A stretch of 64,000 bases of DNA from Streptomyces sp. WM4235 (GCF_001279725.1 NZ_LGDE01000035.1:62001-126000), one strand, 5' to 3'; shown: positions 55,507 through 64,000, counted from the stretch's first letter. Numbers and translations are program-made. The notes: generated by a model from the letters alone, not told the origin.

Positions 55507-57666
55507 ATGAACCCAGACCTGAGGTCCTCAGCCGATTCCGTACTCGCCCGCCTGGTGGGCGATCCGACGGGCACCGCTCGGCTGCGCGAGGACCAGTGGC
55601 GGGCGATCGAGGCCCTCGTCGCGCAGAAGCGGCGGGCGCTGGTGGTGCAGCGCACGGGGTGGGGCAAGTCCGCCGTGTACTTCGTCGCCACTTCCCTCCT
55701 GCGGGCGAGCGGCGCCGGCCCCACCGTGATCGTCTCGCCGCTGCTCGCGCTGATGCGCAATCAGGTCGAGGCCGCCGCCCGGGCCGGAATCCGCGCCCGC
55801 ACGATCAACTCGGCCAACCCGGAGGAATGGGAGGGCATCCAGGCCGAGGTCGCCGCCGGCAAGGTAGATGTCCTGCTGGTGAGCCCCGAGCGACTCAACA
55901 ACCCGGACTTCCGTGACCAGGTCCTCCCCAAGCTCTCGGCCGCCACGGGCCTGCTCGTGGTCGACGAGGCCCACTGCATCTCCGACTGGGGCCACGATTT
56001 CCGCCCCGACTACCGCAGGCTGCGCACGATGCTGGCCGATCTCCCGCCGGGGGTTCCCGTGCTGGCCACGACCGCCACGGCCAATGCCCGGGTGACCGCC
56101 GACGTCGCGGAGCAACTGGGCACCGGCGCCGGCACGGACGCGCTCGTGCTGCGGGGCGCGCTGGACCGGGAGAGCCTGAGCCTCTCGGTGCTCGCCCTGC
56201 CCGATGCCGCGCACCGGCTGGCGTGGCTCGCCGACCACCTGACCGACCTGCCGGGGTCCGGGATCATCTACACGCTGACGGTGGCCGCGGCCGAGGAGGT
56301 CACCGCCTACCTGCGCCACCGCGGTCACACCGTCTCCTCGTACACCGGCAAGACCGAGAACGCCGACCGCGAGCAGGCGGAGAACGATCTCCAGGCGAAC
56401 CGGGTCAAGGCGCTGGTGGCCACCTCTGCCCTGGGCATGGGCTTCGACAAGCCCGACCTGGGGTTCGTGGTGCACCTGGGGTCACCTTCCTCCCCCATCG
56501 CGTACTACCAGCAGGTGGGCCGCGCCGGCCGCGGTGTGGAGCACGCTGAGGTCCTGTTGCTGCCGGGTCGGGAGGACGAGGCCATCTGGCAGTACTTCGC
56601 GTCCGTCGCCTTCCCGCCGGAGGAGCAGGTCCGCCGCACCCTCGACGTCCTGGCCCAGGCGGGCCGCCCGCTGTCGCTTCCCGCCTTGGAACCGCTGGTC
56701 GATCTGCGCCGCACCCGCCTGGAGACGATGCTCAAGGTGCTCGACGTGGACGGCGCGGTGCACCGGGTCAAGGGCGGTTGGACCTCGACGGGCGAGCCGT
56801 GGGCGTACGACGCCGAGCGCTACGCGTGGGTGGCGCGTCAGCGTTCCGCCGAGCAGCAGGCCATGCGCGACTACGCGGCGACCGACGGCTGCCGCATGGA
56901 GTTCCTGCGCCGCCAGCTCGACGACGAGGAGGCGGCACCCTGCGGGCGCTGCGACAACTGCGCCGGGGCCCGGTTCACCGCCGAGGTCTCCGGCACGGCC
57001 CTGGACACCGCCCGAGGCGAGTTGGGGCGTCCGGGCGTGGAACTGGAACCGCGCAAGATGTGGCCGACCGGGCTCGTGGCGGTAGGCGTGGACCTCAAGG
57101 GCCGGATCCCCGCCGGGGAGCAGTCCGCCACCGGCCGGGCCCTGGGCCGCCTCTCCGACATCGGCTGGGGCAACCGGCTCCGCCCGATGCTCGCCCCGCA
57201 GGCACCCGACCAGCCCGTCCCGGACGATGTCGCGCAGGCCGTGGTGGCCGTCCTGGCCGACTGGGCGCGGGGGCCGGGCGGCTGGGCCTCCGGGGCCGCG
57301 GACGCCCCCGCCCGTCCGGCGGGTGTGGTCTGCCTGCCGTCGCGCTCGCGTCCCCAGTTGGTCGGCTCGCTCGCCGCGCGGATCGCGGAGATCGGACGGA
57401 TGCCGTTGCTGGGCTCGCTCGCGTACACCGACCAGGCACCGGAGTTCGGCCTGCCTTCGTCGAACAGTGCCCAACGGGTTCGGGGGCTCCACCAGGCCTT
57501 GACGGTGCCTCCGGCCCTCGCGGCGACGCTGGCCGAGACTCCGGGTCCGGTTCTTCTCGTGGACGACCGCGCGGAGAGCGGTTGGACGCTCGCGGTGGCT
57601 GCCAGGCTGCTCCGCCGGGCCGGTGCGAAGGGGGTGTTTCCGCTGGTACTCGCGCTTCAGCCGTAA
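55507..57666 (+). CDS. recQ: RecQ-family DNA helicase with C-terminal phosphoribosyltransferase-like domain
   Basis: About 719 aa from ATG 55507; TTG at 55495 is an alternative. Helicase motifs: QRTGWGKSAVYF (51-55 GWGKS), DEAHCISDWGHDFRPDYRRL (DEAH 153-156), VATSALGMGFDKPDL and QQVGRAGRG. The zinc-binding site is CGRCDNCAG. No HRDC domain follows. Instead residues about 560-719 resemble a PRTase: VCLPSRSRPQLVGSLAARIAEIGRMPLLG, and a PRPP-loop-like VLLVDDRAESGWTLAVAARLLRRAGAKGV. It unwinds DNA 3' to 5' in repair or recombination; the tail's role is unknown. The usual GxGKS is GWGKS here. Confidence 0.9.
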   Translation: MNPDLRSSADSVLARLVGDPTGTARLREDQWRAIEALVAQKRRALVVQRTGWGKSAVYFVATSLLRASGAGPTVIVSPLLALMRNQVEAAARAGIRARTINSANPEEWEGIQAEVAAGKVDVLLVSPERLNNPDFRDQVLPKLSAATGLLVVDEAHCISDWGHDFRPDYRRLRTMLADLPPGVPVLATTATANARVTADVAEQLGTGAGTDALVLRGALDRESLSLSVLALPDAAHRLAWLADHLTDLPGSGIIYTLTVAAAEEVTAYLRHRGHTVSSYTGKTENADREQAENDLQANRVKALVATSALGMGFDKPDLGFVVHLGSPSSPIAYYQQVGRAGRGVEHAEVLLLPGREDEAIWQYFASVAFPPEEQVRRTLDVLAQAGRPLSLPALEPLVDLRRTRLETMLKVLDVDGAVHRVKGGWTSTGEPWAYDAERYAWVARQRSAEQQAMRDYAATDGCRMEFLRRQLDDEEAAPCGRCDNCAGARFTAEVSGTALDTARGELGRPGVELEPRKMWPTGLVAVGVDLKGRIPAGEQSATGRALGRLSDIGWGNRLRPMLAPQAPDQPVPDDVAQAVVAVLADWARGPGGWASGAADAPARPAGVVCLPSRSRPQLVGSLAARIAEIGRMPLLGSLAYTDQAPEFGLPSSNSAQRVRGLHQALTVPPALAATLAETPGPVLLVDDRAESGWTLAVAARLLRRAGAKGVFPLVLALQP

Positions 57667-57880
57667 CGGATGCGTCATCTTCGGCGTGGCGGGGCAAGGA
57701 TATGAGCGGCATACCGGCGAATTCCGGTCGGCAGCCTCAAATGCTCATTGCCCCATCCTCGCGGGCCACGCGAGAATCGGAGTGCTCCCGCTCGGCTCGC
57801 CGGCACTCTCCAGGGCCGTGCTGCGGCGCGCCCGCATCCCAGCCGTGCCCGTACGCGGGCGTGTACCCGAAGGGAGGACC

Positions 57881-58510
57881 GTGACCTTCGGTTTCGCCCC
57901 GAGCTCCACCACGTCCCTGACAACGGCCACCGGCGGCGCCATCCGGCACGGAAGACTTCTCGAACCGGCCGAGTGGACGTCGGCCGGGGTGCCCCTGCTG
58001 ACCAATCCCCGCGAGATCGTCACCGGTCTGCACGCCCGGCACGGCCCGGTGCCGACCACCGCGGTGATCGCCGTCCTCGGTCCCGACGAACGCCTGGTCG
58101 CCAGCGCATCGTTCGTCCAGCGGTCGGCCTCGGCCGACGGCTGGGAGTACCGCAACGCCCTGCTGTCGCGGTTGCGCCGGGTGCTCCCGCACGACCTGCG
58201 TCGACGGACGCCGGTGCGGACGGCGGTGCTGATGTACTGCCGTGACGGCGACGAGCGGTGGACCGAGGAGGACGGGGCCTGGATGTGGGGGCTGCGGGAC
58301 GCCTGCACCCTGCACGGGCTGCGTTGCGGCGCCTACATCACGCTGACCCCGGGCGGCTGGCAGGTCCTGGGCGAGGACCGTGGCGGGCGGCGGCCCGGAT
58401 CGGACTCCCGGCCGGAGCCGCTGGGCTCGACCGTGGCGGAGTTCGCTCCGATGAGCCTGCGTACCGGCGGCGGCGCGGCCGAGGCGCTGCGGCGTACCGC
58501 CGCGCGCTGA
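57881..58510 (+). CDS. Conserved hypothetical protein (209 aa)
   Basis: Starts at GTG 57881 behind AGGGAGGACC. Notable segments are PTTAVIAVLGPDERLVASASFVQ, GWEYRNALLSRLRRVLPHDLRRRTPVRTAVLMYCRDGDERWTEEDGAWMWGLRDACTLHGLRCG and YITLTPGGWQVLGED. The alternating beta/alpha pattern suggests a compact globular protein, but I recognise no family. No signal peptide or membrane helix. The C-terminal 45 residues are disordered. It lies 214 bp after recQ. Confidence 0.75.
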   Translation: MTFGFAPSSTTSLTTATGGAIRHGRLLEPAEWTSAGVPLLTNPREIVTGLHARHGPVPTTAVIAVLGPDERLVASASFVQRSASADGWEYRNALLSRLRRVLPHDLRRRTPVRTAVLMYCRDGDERWTEEDGAWMWGLRDACTLHGLRCGAYITLTPGGWQVLGEDRGGRRPGSDSRPEPLGSTVAEFAPMSLRTGGGAAEALRRTAAR

Positions 58511-58829
58511 TCGACGCACCGCCGGCGGGGCACGGATCCGCACCGCCTCGCTCGGGTCCGCGTACACCGCGTGCGCGGACCCCACCGGGCCACAGACCAG
58601 TGGCCTGCGGACCGGTGGGGTGCGGACCGGTGGGGTGCGCGCACGCGGACGGGCGTACGAACCCGACCCACCCGGCACCACAAGCCTGTCCGGAGCGTGC
58701 GCACACCACACCCACGGGCAGCCCTCACGGCCGCGCCCGAGGAACCGGGCGTGCGGCGGGTGGGACCTCGGACTTCAGCGGGGCTGCCTCACGGCCTGCC
58801 CCGCCCCCGTCCGTACCGGGAGGCGGGCG
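58511..58829. other. 319-bp convergent intergenic region with repeats
   Basis: No gene is supported. It contains ACCCCACCGG (near 58579) and two copies of its complement CCGGTGGGGT (near 58612 and 58627), so hairpins able to terminate transcription from either side are possible. Confidence 0.5.
58606..58635. repeat. Perfect 15-bp tandem duplication
   Basis: TGCGGACCGGTGGGG occurs twice without a gap (58606-58620, 58621-58635) in the intergenic region. Confidence 0.85.
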
Positions 58830-59477
58830 TCAGACGCCCGCGCCCAGCACGGAGTTGATCCGCTGCGCGTCGCCGCACACGATCAGCAGCGTGCCGGCCC
58901 GGGTGAGTGCGACCGGCAGCGTGCGGGCGGCGTCCTCGACCGATCCGCCGTTGACCGCGAAGACCACGACGGGGCGGCCGGCGGCGCGCTGGACCTGCGC
59001 CGCGTCCGCGTAGAAGACGTCGTCCCCGGCATCGTGCTGGGCCCAGTACGCGGCCTCGCCGAAGGACAGTTCGTGCGCGGCCCACGGGTGCGGGTCGCCG
59101 GTGGTGAGCACCAGGATGTCGCCGGGCGCGCGCCCGGTGTCGAGCAGCAGGTCCACGGCCTCCTCGGCCGCGTCCAGCGCGCCCTCGGCGGATGCCGGAA
59201 TCAGCTGGACCTGCGGGACCGCCTCGGAGACGGACGGGACGGTGGCCTCGGGGGCCGCGGGAACGGGTCCGGGGGCGGCCTGCGCCGCGCGCTGCGCGGG
59301 CGGGGCGGGTCGGGCGGGACCGGGGCGTCCGGGCCGGGGTACGGCGGCGGGACGCGGACCAGGTACGGGGCGGGGGGTCTGCGCGGTGCGGCTCGCGGCC
59401 GGCGTGACGCGGGGACCCTGGGCACTCTCGTGAATCTGAGGCTCCTCGGTTGAGAGGCTTGAGTTGACATCTTTCAA
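58830..59477 (-). CDS. Conserved hypothetical protein with Pro/Ala-rich N-terminus
   Basis: About 215 aa if TTG at 59477 is the start; no good ribosome site is visible. Residues 25-90 are Pro/Ala/Arg low complexity. The C-terminal part (about 95-215) is well-formed alpha/beta: LDAAEEAVDLLLDTGRAPGDILVLTTGDPHPWAAHELSFGEAAYWAQHDAGDDVFYAD, RPVVVFAVNGG and LLIVCGDAQRINSVLGAGV. It resembles the C-terminal lobe of some nucleotide-binding or helicase-like proteins, but without a P-loop I do not assign a function. A perfect palindrome sits 3 bp upstream of the TTG. The conserved part is more certain than the start. Confidence 0.65.
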   Translation of the reverse strand: MKDVNSSLSTEEPQIHESAQGPRVTPAASRTAQTPRPVPGPRPAAVPRPGRPGPARPAPPAQRAAQAAPGPVPAAPEATVPSVSEAVPQVQLIPASAEGALDAAEEAVDLLLDTGRAPGDILVLTTGDPHPWAAHELSFGEAAYWAQHDAGDDVFYADAAQVQRAAGRPVVVFAVNGGSVEDAARTLPVALTRAGTLLIVCGDAQRINSVLGAGV

Positions 59478-59480
59478 ACA

Positions 59481-59499
59481 CCGGTACGAAACGTACCGG
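59481..59499. terminator. 19-bp perfect palindrome between rnhB and the next gene
   Basis: CCGGTACGAAACGTACCGG: 8-bp arms with an AAA centre, 20 bp past the rnhB stop. On the minus strand TGTTTG follows, so it may terminate rnhB transcripts; it also abuts the possible TTG start of the next gene. Confidence 0.6.
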
Positions 59500-59519
59500 C
59501 GGGTGGCACGTGGACGCGA

Positions 59520-60230
59520 TCAGAAATCGAACCCGAGTTGGCCTCCGTTTTCCAGCTCCACGCTCTCCTCGCTGCGGCGCACCTTTTTGAGGTGCCGCCA
59601 ACGGGGCAGCGCGTCGAGGTACGACCACGAGAGCCGGTGGTACGGGGTGGGCCCCAGCTCCTCCAGCGCCGCGCGGTGCACGGGCGAGGGGTAGCCGGCG
59701 TTCGCGGCGAAGGCGAAGTCCTCGATTCCGCCGCCCTGTTCGGCCAGGTCGGCCATCATCCGGTCGCGCCGGACCTTGGCGATCACGGAGGCGGCGGCGA
59801 CGGCGACGCAGGACTGGTCCCCCTTGATCACCGTGCGGACCCGCCAGGGCGAACCGAGGTAGTCGTGCTTGCCGTCGAGGATCACCGCGTCGGGCCGCAC
59901 CGGCAGGGATTCCAGGGCTCGCACCGCGGCGAGCCGCAGGGCCGCCGTCATCCCGAGCGCGTCGATCTCCTCGGGGGAGGCGTGCCCGAGAGCGTGCGCG
60001 GTGACCCAGTCCTCCAGGACGTCGCGGAGCGCCTCGCGCCGCTTGGGGGTGAGCAGTTTGGAGTCGGTGAGTCCCGCGGGCGGCCGGCGCAGGCCGGTGA
60101 TCGCCGCGCACACGGTGACGGGTCCGGCCCAGGCCCCTCGTCCGACTTCGTCGACCCCGGCTATGACCTTGGCGCCGGTGGTTGCACGGAGGGAGCGTTC
60201 GACGGCGTGGGTGGGTGCTTCGTACGGCAT
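59520..60230 (-). CDS. rnhB: Ribonuclease HII
   Basis: A 236-aa enzyme that removes ribonucleotides from DNA-RNA duplexes. The active site is intact: [19 protein letters not shown] (Asp/Glu pair of DEVGRG, about 27-28), [11 protein letters not shown] (Asp about 119), and [26 protein letters not shown] (Asp/Glu region). The C-terminal [30 protein letters not shown] is typical. ATG at 60230 has little ribosome-site sequence before it, so it may be leaderless. It is downstream of the TetR gene with a terminator between. Confidence 0.95.
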   Translation of the reverse strand: MPYEAPTHAVERSLRATTGAKVIAGVDEVGRGAWAGPVTVCAAITGLRRPPAGLTDSKLLTPKRREALRDVLEDWVTAHALGHASPEEIDALGMTAALRLAAVRALESLPVRPDAVILDGKHDYLGSPWRVRTVIKGDQSCVAVAAASVIAKVRRDRMMADLAEQGGGIEDFAFAANAGYPSPVHRAALEELGPTPYHRLSWSYLDALPRWRHLKKVRRSEESVELENGGQLGFDF

Positions 60231-60282
60231 GGCGCCAGCAAGGTTACGCCGCCCCGCGCCCCCTGCACACCCCGCCCCGGGC

Positions 60283-60299
60283 CGGGGCGTGCGGCGTGA
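60283..60299 (-). terminator. Terminator of the tetR gene
   Basis: CGCCCCGG and CCGGGGCG flank a single G, a near-perfect palindrome 14 bp past the TetR stop. Confidence 0.65.
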
Positions 60300-60312
60300 C
60301 CGTCCGGCCGGT

Positions 60313-60915
60313 TCAGGGTCTGAGCATCGGCACCATGACGCGGTCGATCAGTTCCGCGATGTCGGGGTCTTCCCATTCGCTTCCGTACACCTTTGCGCGA
60401 TACATGAACATGGCCGGGATCACGTCGGTGACGTACGGAGCCGCCGCGTCCTCACGGACGTCACCCCGCTTGATTCCGCGTTTCACCAGGTCCCTGATCA
60501 GGTCTTGAGCGGGTGCGTGCAATCCCTTCCAGATCACCCCCCGAAAGCGATCGGCGTGGATGTGATCACATTCGTGAAGCACCGCACGCAGTGCTTCACC
60601 GGCTCGCGACCTCATCACGTCACGCATCCGCGCACACAGGTGGTGGAGGTCCTCACGAATCGATCCGTGATCCTCGATCTCACCCAGTGACGGCAATCCG
60701 GCCCGCAGCACCTCCACGACGAGTTCCGCCTTCGACGGCCAGCGCCGATAGACGGCCGCCTTCCCGGTGCGCGCGCCCGCCGCGACGGCCTCCATCGTGA
60801 GCGCGTTCCACCCGACGGTGCTCAACTGCTCCAAGGCCGCGTCGAGAATCGCCCTTTCGAGCTCCGGACCCCGTCTGCGCCCCGGCGCGGCCTCCGACCA
60901 GCGTGAACCCGTCAT
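60313..60915 (-). CDS. TetR-family repressor
   Basis: A 200-aa protein from ATG 60915 with GGAGGTGTGGGGC. The N-terminal HTH (about 20-65) reads [48 protein letters not shown]. The C-terminal helical domain (about 80-195) has a TetR_C look ([27 protein letters not shown]). It is divergent from an MFS efflux gene, with two identical-type palindromes between them, so it most likely represses the pump and itself. Confidence 0.92.
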   Translation of the reverse strand: MTGSRWSEAAPGRRRGPELERAILDAALEQLSTVGWNALTMEAVAAGARTGKAAVYRRWPSKAELVVEVLRAGLPSLGEIEDHGSIREDLHHLCARMRDVMRSRAGEALRAVLHECDHIHADRFRGVIWKGLHAPAQDLIRDLVKRGIKRGDVREDAAAPYVTDVIPAMFMYRAKVYGSEWEDPDIAELIDRVMVPMLRP

Positions 60916-60964
60916 GCCCCACACCTCCCACCGCCCCGTGCGTCCGTCGCACGAATTTTCAGCC

Positions 60965-60988
60965 TTAGTGAACGCTTGTGTTCACTAA
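60965..60988. promoter_or_regulatory. TetR operator 1
   Basis: TTAGTGAAC-GCTTGT-GTTCACTAA: perfect 9-bp arms with a 6-bp spacer, 50 bp before the repressor start. It overlaps a possible plus-strand promoter (TTGTGT at 60977, TACCGT at 61001, 18-bp spacing). Confidence 0.85.
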
Positions 60989-61013
60989 GCGCCGGCTCCT
61001 ACCGTGGACCCGC

Positions 61014-61033
61014 AGTGAACGGATGCGTTCACT
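61014..61033. promoter_or_regulatory. TetR operator 2
   Basis: AGTGAAC-GGATGC-GTTCACT: perfect 7-bp arms and the same 6-bp spacer as operator 1, centred 47 bp from it and 24 bp before the pump start codon. Confidence 0.85.
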
Positions 61034-61056
61034 ATTTCACTTTGGGGGGATCCTCA

Positions 61057-62610
61057 GTGACAAGCACTCAACTGGCCACGCCCCGAATACCCGGCGCCGC
61101 CCGACATCCCGGGCGCCCGGGAGTGGCACTCGCGGTCATCGCCGCCTGCCAGCTCATGGTGGTTCTCGACGCGACGATCGTGAACATCGCGCTCCCTCAC
61201 ATCCAGACCGCGCTCTCCTTCTCCACCACCGACCTGTCATGGGTGATCAGCGCGTACACCCTGGCTTTCGGCGGCCTGCTGCTGCTCGGCGGCCGGGCCG
61301 GCGACATCCTGGGGCGGCGCCGCGTCTTCATCACCGGCATCCTGCTCTTCACCCTCGCCTCGCTCCTCGGCGGCTTCGCCCAGGAGCCCTGGCAACTGCT
61401 GGCGGCCCGCGCCCTCCAGGGAGTCGGCGGGGCGATCGCCTCACCGACCTCGCTCGCCCTGATCACCACGACCTTCGCCGAGGGCCCCGAGCGCAATCGC
61501 GCCTTCGGCGTGTTCGCCGCCGTCTCGGCGGGTGGCGGCGCGATCGGCCTGTTGACGGGCGGCATGCTCACCGAGTGGCTCGACTGGCGTTGGGTCCTCT
61601 TCGTCAACGTGCCGATCGGCATCCTGATCGCCGTCCTCGCGCCGCTCTACATCAGCGAGTCCGAACGTCATCCCGGTCGCTTCGACATCGCCGGGGCCCT
61701 CACGTCCACCGGCGGCATGGCCTCGCTCGTCTACGGCTTCATCCGCGCGTCGGAGGACGGTTGGCGCGACGCGCTCACCCTCGCTTCCTTCGCCGCCGCC
61801 GTCGTGCTCCTGGGGTTGTTCGTGATCGTCGAATCGCGGGCACGTGAACCGATCATCCCGCTGCGGATGTTCGCCGACCGCAATCGCGCCGGCACCTACG
61901 TGATCATGCTCGGCCTCGCCGCCGCGATGTTCGGCATGTTCTTCTTCATCGTCCAGTTCGTCCAGAACGTGCTCGGCTTCTCCCCGATCCGTTCCGGACT
62001 CGGCTTCCTGCCGGTCACCGTCGCCATCGTGACGGCAGCCGGTCTCTCGCAACGCTTCCTGCCGCGATTCGGACCCAAGCCCTTCATGGTCCTCGGGTCC
62101 GCGCTCACCGGCACGGGCCTGACCTGGCTGACGTTCATCCGGACGGACAGTTCCTACGTGTCCGGGGTGTTGGGCCCGATGCTCCTCTTCGGCTTCGGCA
62201 TGGGGCTCAACTTCGTGACCCTCACCCTCACCGCCGTCTCCGGGGTGGCGCCGAAGGAGGCCGGTGCTGCCTCCGGTCTGCTCAACGCCGCCCAGCAGGT
62301 CGGCGGCTCGCTCGGCCTGTCCATCCTGGTGACCGTCTTCGGCACGGCCGGTCGCGACGAGGTCGAAAGGCAGGTCCCCGCGTTCCTGGCGCAGGCGCAA
62401 CCGGAGCAACTGGCGGCCTTCAAGGCGACCGGCCGGCTACCCGACCCGTGGGGCGACATCGTCCTCACCCAGGGCATCTCCACCGCGTTCATCGCCGCCG
62501 TGGCGATGGCCGGGCTCGCCCTGGCCACGGCGCTGTTGGTGATCCGGGTGCGCAAGAGCGACCTGGAGGCCCTCAACGGAACCGCCGAGAAGGCCGGCCC
62601 CGTGGGCTGA
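61057..62610 (+). CDS. DHA2-family MFS drug efflux pump (14 helices)
   Basis: A 517-aa protein from GTG 61057 with GGGGGGATCCTCA. About 14 hydrophobic segments are visible. Family motifs are LDATIVNIALPHIQTALSFS (motif D1 with the conserved Asp), GGRAGDILGRRRVFITG (motif A), LAARALQGVGGAIASPTSLALI (motif B) and AVSAGGGAIGLLTGGMLTEWLDWRWVLFVNVPIG (motif C, antiporter-type). The pump should export a hydrophobic drug or metabolite by proton antiport. It is under the TetR operators upstream. Confidence 0.93.
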   Translation: MTSTQLATPRIPGAARHPGRPGVALAVIAACQLMVVLDATIVNIALPHIQTALSFSTTDLSWVISAYTLAFGGLLLLGGRAGDILGRRRVFITGILLFTLASLLGGFAQEPWQLLAARALQGVGGAIASPTSLALITTTFAEGPERNRAFGVFAAVSAGGGAIGLLTGGMLTEWLDWRWVLFVNVPIGILIAVLAPLYISESERHPGRFDIAGALTSTGGMASLVYGFIRASEDGWRDALTLASFAAAVVLLGLFVIVESRAREPIIPLRMFADRNRAGTYVIMLGLAAAMFGMFFFIVQFVQNVLGFSPIRSGLGFLPVTVAIVTAAGLSQRFLPRFGPKPFMVLGSALTGTGLTWLTFIRTDSSYVSGVLGPMLLFGFGMGLNFVTLTLTAVSGVAPKEAGAASGLLNAAQQVGGSLGLSILVTVFGTAGRDEVERQVPAFLAQAQPEQLAAFKATGRLPDPWGDIVLTQGISTAFIAAVAMAGLALATALLVIRVRKSDLEALNGTAEKAGPVG

Positions 62611-62656
62611 GCACGGCCCGTCGGTCCAACGCGGCCCGTGGGCTGAGCACGGCCCG
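62599..62656. repeat. 22-bp direct repeat spanning the pump stop codon
   Basis: A 22-bp sequence (CCCGTGGGCTGAGCACGG...) at 62599-62620 covers the last two codons and stop of the pump gene and recurs perfectly at 62635-62656. Confidence 0.85.
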
Positions 62657-62671
62657 ATGAGGGGCCGCCGG

Positions 62672-62685
62672 GTGCCGTGCGGCAC
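62672..62685. terminator. Hairpin after the efflux gene
   Basis: GTGCCG-TG-CGGCAC, followed by a second GGCGCC/GGCGCC hairpin near 62688-62707, in the convergent region between the pump and the membrane protein gene. Confidence 0.55.
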
Positions 62686-62734
62686 GGCGGCGCCCTCCTC
62701 CGGCGCCCCCTTCGTACGGGTTTCAGTACGGGTG

Positions 62735-64000
62735 TCAGTACTCGCTGCGGCCGCCGTACAGGCCGAGCCGTACGCAGTCGTGTGCGGTGGCCGTGACCGG
62801 GCGCGCGTCGAGGATGCGGCGCGCTCGGGACTGCGCCAGGCTCGTCGCGAACCAGGGCGCGCCCTCGGACTCCGCCAGGTCGTCACGGACCCCGATCAGG
62901 GCGCAGGAGCGCTGAGGTTCGGGCAGGCGGTCCAGGGCGGGTGCCGCATCGGCCGACAGATGGCGGAAGTACTCCACGTCGATCTTCTCGTCCGACGTGT
63001 ACCGGGCGACGTTCGTCTCGGCGATGATCCCGTCCGGGGACATCAGCCCGAAGGCCAGGACGGTAGCGGCGGCGCTGCCGGCCACCGCACGAGCCAGCCA
63101 ACGCCCGCCGAACGCGCCGGCCGCCATGAGCAGCACGATCACGAGCCCGAGCCACAGTTCCAAGGTGACCACCGACAGGCGCAGCCGGGTCAGCCCGTAC
63201 GCGTCCACGTACAGGTCCATCCGGCGCACCGCGGAGGCGACCACGACCAGTGTCAGCAGGCACAGGGTGCCCAGGACCACCCGGACGAAGCGGCGGTCGC
63301 CCGGACCGCCGCGGGGTGCCCAGCGCAGGGCGAGGGCGATGACGACCAGAACGAACACGGTGGCCCAGAGCAACTGCCAGAAGCCCTGGCGGGCGTACTC
63401 GGCGTAGGTCAGGTCCGTGCGCTCCAGGACCTTGTCGTACCCGCCGAACAGGACGGCCAGTTGCACCGCGATGAACCCCGCGAACAGCAGGTTGAGCACG
63501 ACGAGCGGAAGCGCCCACTCCACGCGGGAGCGCGGCTTGCCCGGGGTCGTCGAGACGCGGTCCCAGCGCAGCGGCGCGGCGGCGGTCCGGGCGACCGAGA
63601 GGGCGCAGAGCGCGCCCACCAGGAAAAGGGCGACGCGGAACGGGCTCTCCCCGACGGAGATGTCCGGGGTCAGACCGCCCAGCAGGTCCGCGAAGGCCGC
63701 GTCGGCGGAGGCGAACAGCGCCCCGAACACGAACAGGAGGACGACGGCCACCACCGTCGCCTTGGCGATGGGCAGCCAACGCGTACGGGCCACGCCGCCG
63801 CCGCGCGAACGCACCCCTTCCCAGGCCCAGCCGACGCCTGTGATCGCGGTGTCGACGAAGCCGAGCGGGCTGAGCAGGACGCCCGGCCAGCGGCGGGTTC
63901 CGTGCAGGGCCAGCGCGGCCGGCGAGACGGCGGCGAGGACGGCGAGCGTGGACGGCCAGGCGGAGTCGCGCAGGGCCGGGACGGCGAGCAGGGCCACGCA
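62735..64000 (-). CDS. DUF4173-type integral membrane protein (5' end outside window)
   Basis: At least 420 codons; the frame stays open to the right edge, so the N-terminus is missing. About eight hydrophobic segments are visible. Between them, FGALFASADAAFADLLGG, ALPLVVLNLLFAGFIAVQLAVLFGGYDKVL and LTYAEYARQGFWQLLWATVFVLVVIALALRWAPR match the DUF4173 (DUF4153-related) membrane family; the C-terminal extracytoplasmic-looking part (about 330-420) ends ATAHDCVRLGLYGGRSEY. Function is unknown. It is convergent with the efflux pump. Confidence 0.82.
   Translation of the reverse strand, partial: CVALLAVPALRDSAWPSTLAVLAAVSPAALALHGTRRWPGVLLSPLGFVDTAITGVGWAWEGVRSRGGGVARTRWLPIAKATVVAVVLLFVFGALFASADAAFADLLGGLTPDISVGESPFRVALFLVGALCALSVARTAAAPLRWDRVSTTPGKPRSRVEWALPLVVLNLLFAGFIAVQLAVLFGGYDKVLERTDLTYAEYARQGFWQLLWATVFVLVVIALALRWAPRGGPGDRRFVRVVLGTLCLLTLVVVASAVRRMDLYVDAYGLTRLRLSVVTLELWLGLVIVLLMAAGAFGGRWLARAVAGSAAATVLAFGLMSPDGIIAETNVARYTSDEKIDVEYFRHLSADAAPALDRLPEPQRSCALIGVRDDLAESEGAPWFATSLAQSRARRILDARPVTATAHDCVRLGLYGGRSEY

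Overview
The window is high-GC actinobacterial DNA, almost certainly a Streptomyces chromosome. It has GTG and TTG starts with GGAGG-type ribosome sites, a strong third-position GC bias, and marker genes in the order known from the Streptomyces core: cutRS, hemH, sepH, ptsH, both topoisomerase IV subunits, hrdB next to whiH, and rnhB. Most of it is conserved core. One block at about 10.6-17.3 kb looks foreign.

Left part (1-10.6 kb): the CutR/CutS two-component pair (CutS is cut by the window edge), a small unknown protein, an inositol-monophosphatase-type phosphatase and an actinobacterial ferrochelatase in one operon. An iron-box-like site separates hemH from a divergent MFS transporter that overlaps an FAD sugar-lactone oxidase gene. 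A two-segment membrane protein with a repetitive tail, the division protein SepH, a rhodanese and a two-domain VOC protein follow.

10.6-18 kb: a broken, 5'-truncated thymidine kinase copy, then an Rhs/YD-repeat polymorphic toxin operon (SseB-like protein, WXG100-like protein, 1553-aa Rhs protein with a variable C-terminal toxin, and an S1-like presumptive immunity protein on a coupled TTG start), then the intact thymidine kinase. The two tdk copies are direct repeats bracketing the toxin cassette. This is the most unusual structure in the window.

18-28.5 kb: a phosphodiesterase operon, a GNAT/acyl-CoA-synthetase-type protein acetyltransferase, ptsH under a DasR-type operator, a GntR regulator, an M23 endopeptidase behind a c-di-AMP (ydaO) riboswitch, and a paired active/inactive M16 peptidase operon.

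28.5-44 kb: parC; a large Mrr-nuclease/TerD fusion; a CobW-family GTPase; a citrate synthase divergent from a helix-turn-helix/citrate synthase fusion, with repeated GATTGAATC boxes between them; a DcuS/CitA-type two-component system convergent with a DUF485/acetate-symporter operon; and parE.

44-64 kb: a small zinc-ribbon protein, a secreted trypsin-like protease, hrdB (principal sigma factor), whiH (sporulation regulator), a fused ABC ATPase-permease, a NUDIX protein, a glycogen-debranching-type protein, a DUF4192 protein, RecQ with a phosphoribosyltransferase-like tail, two proteins of unknown function, rnhB, a TetR/MFS efflux pair with two perfect operators, and a DUF4173-type membrane protein running off the right edge. 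No tRNA, rRNA, CRISPR array or recognisable insertion sequence was seen.
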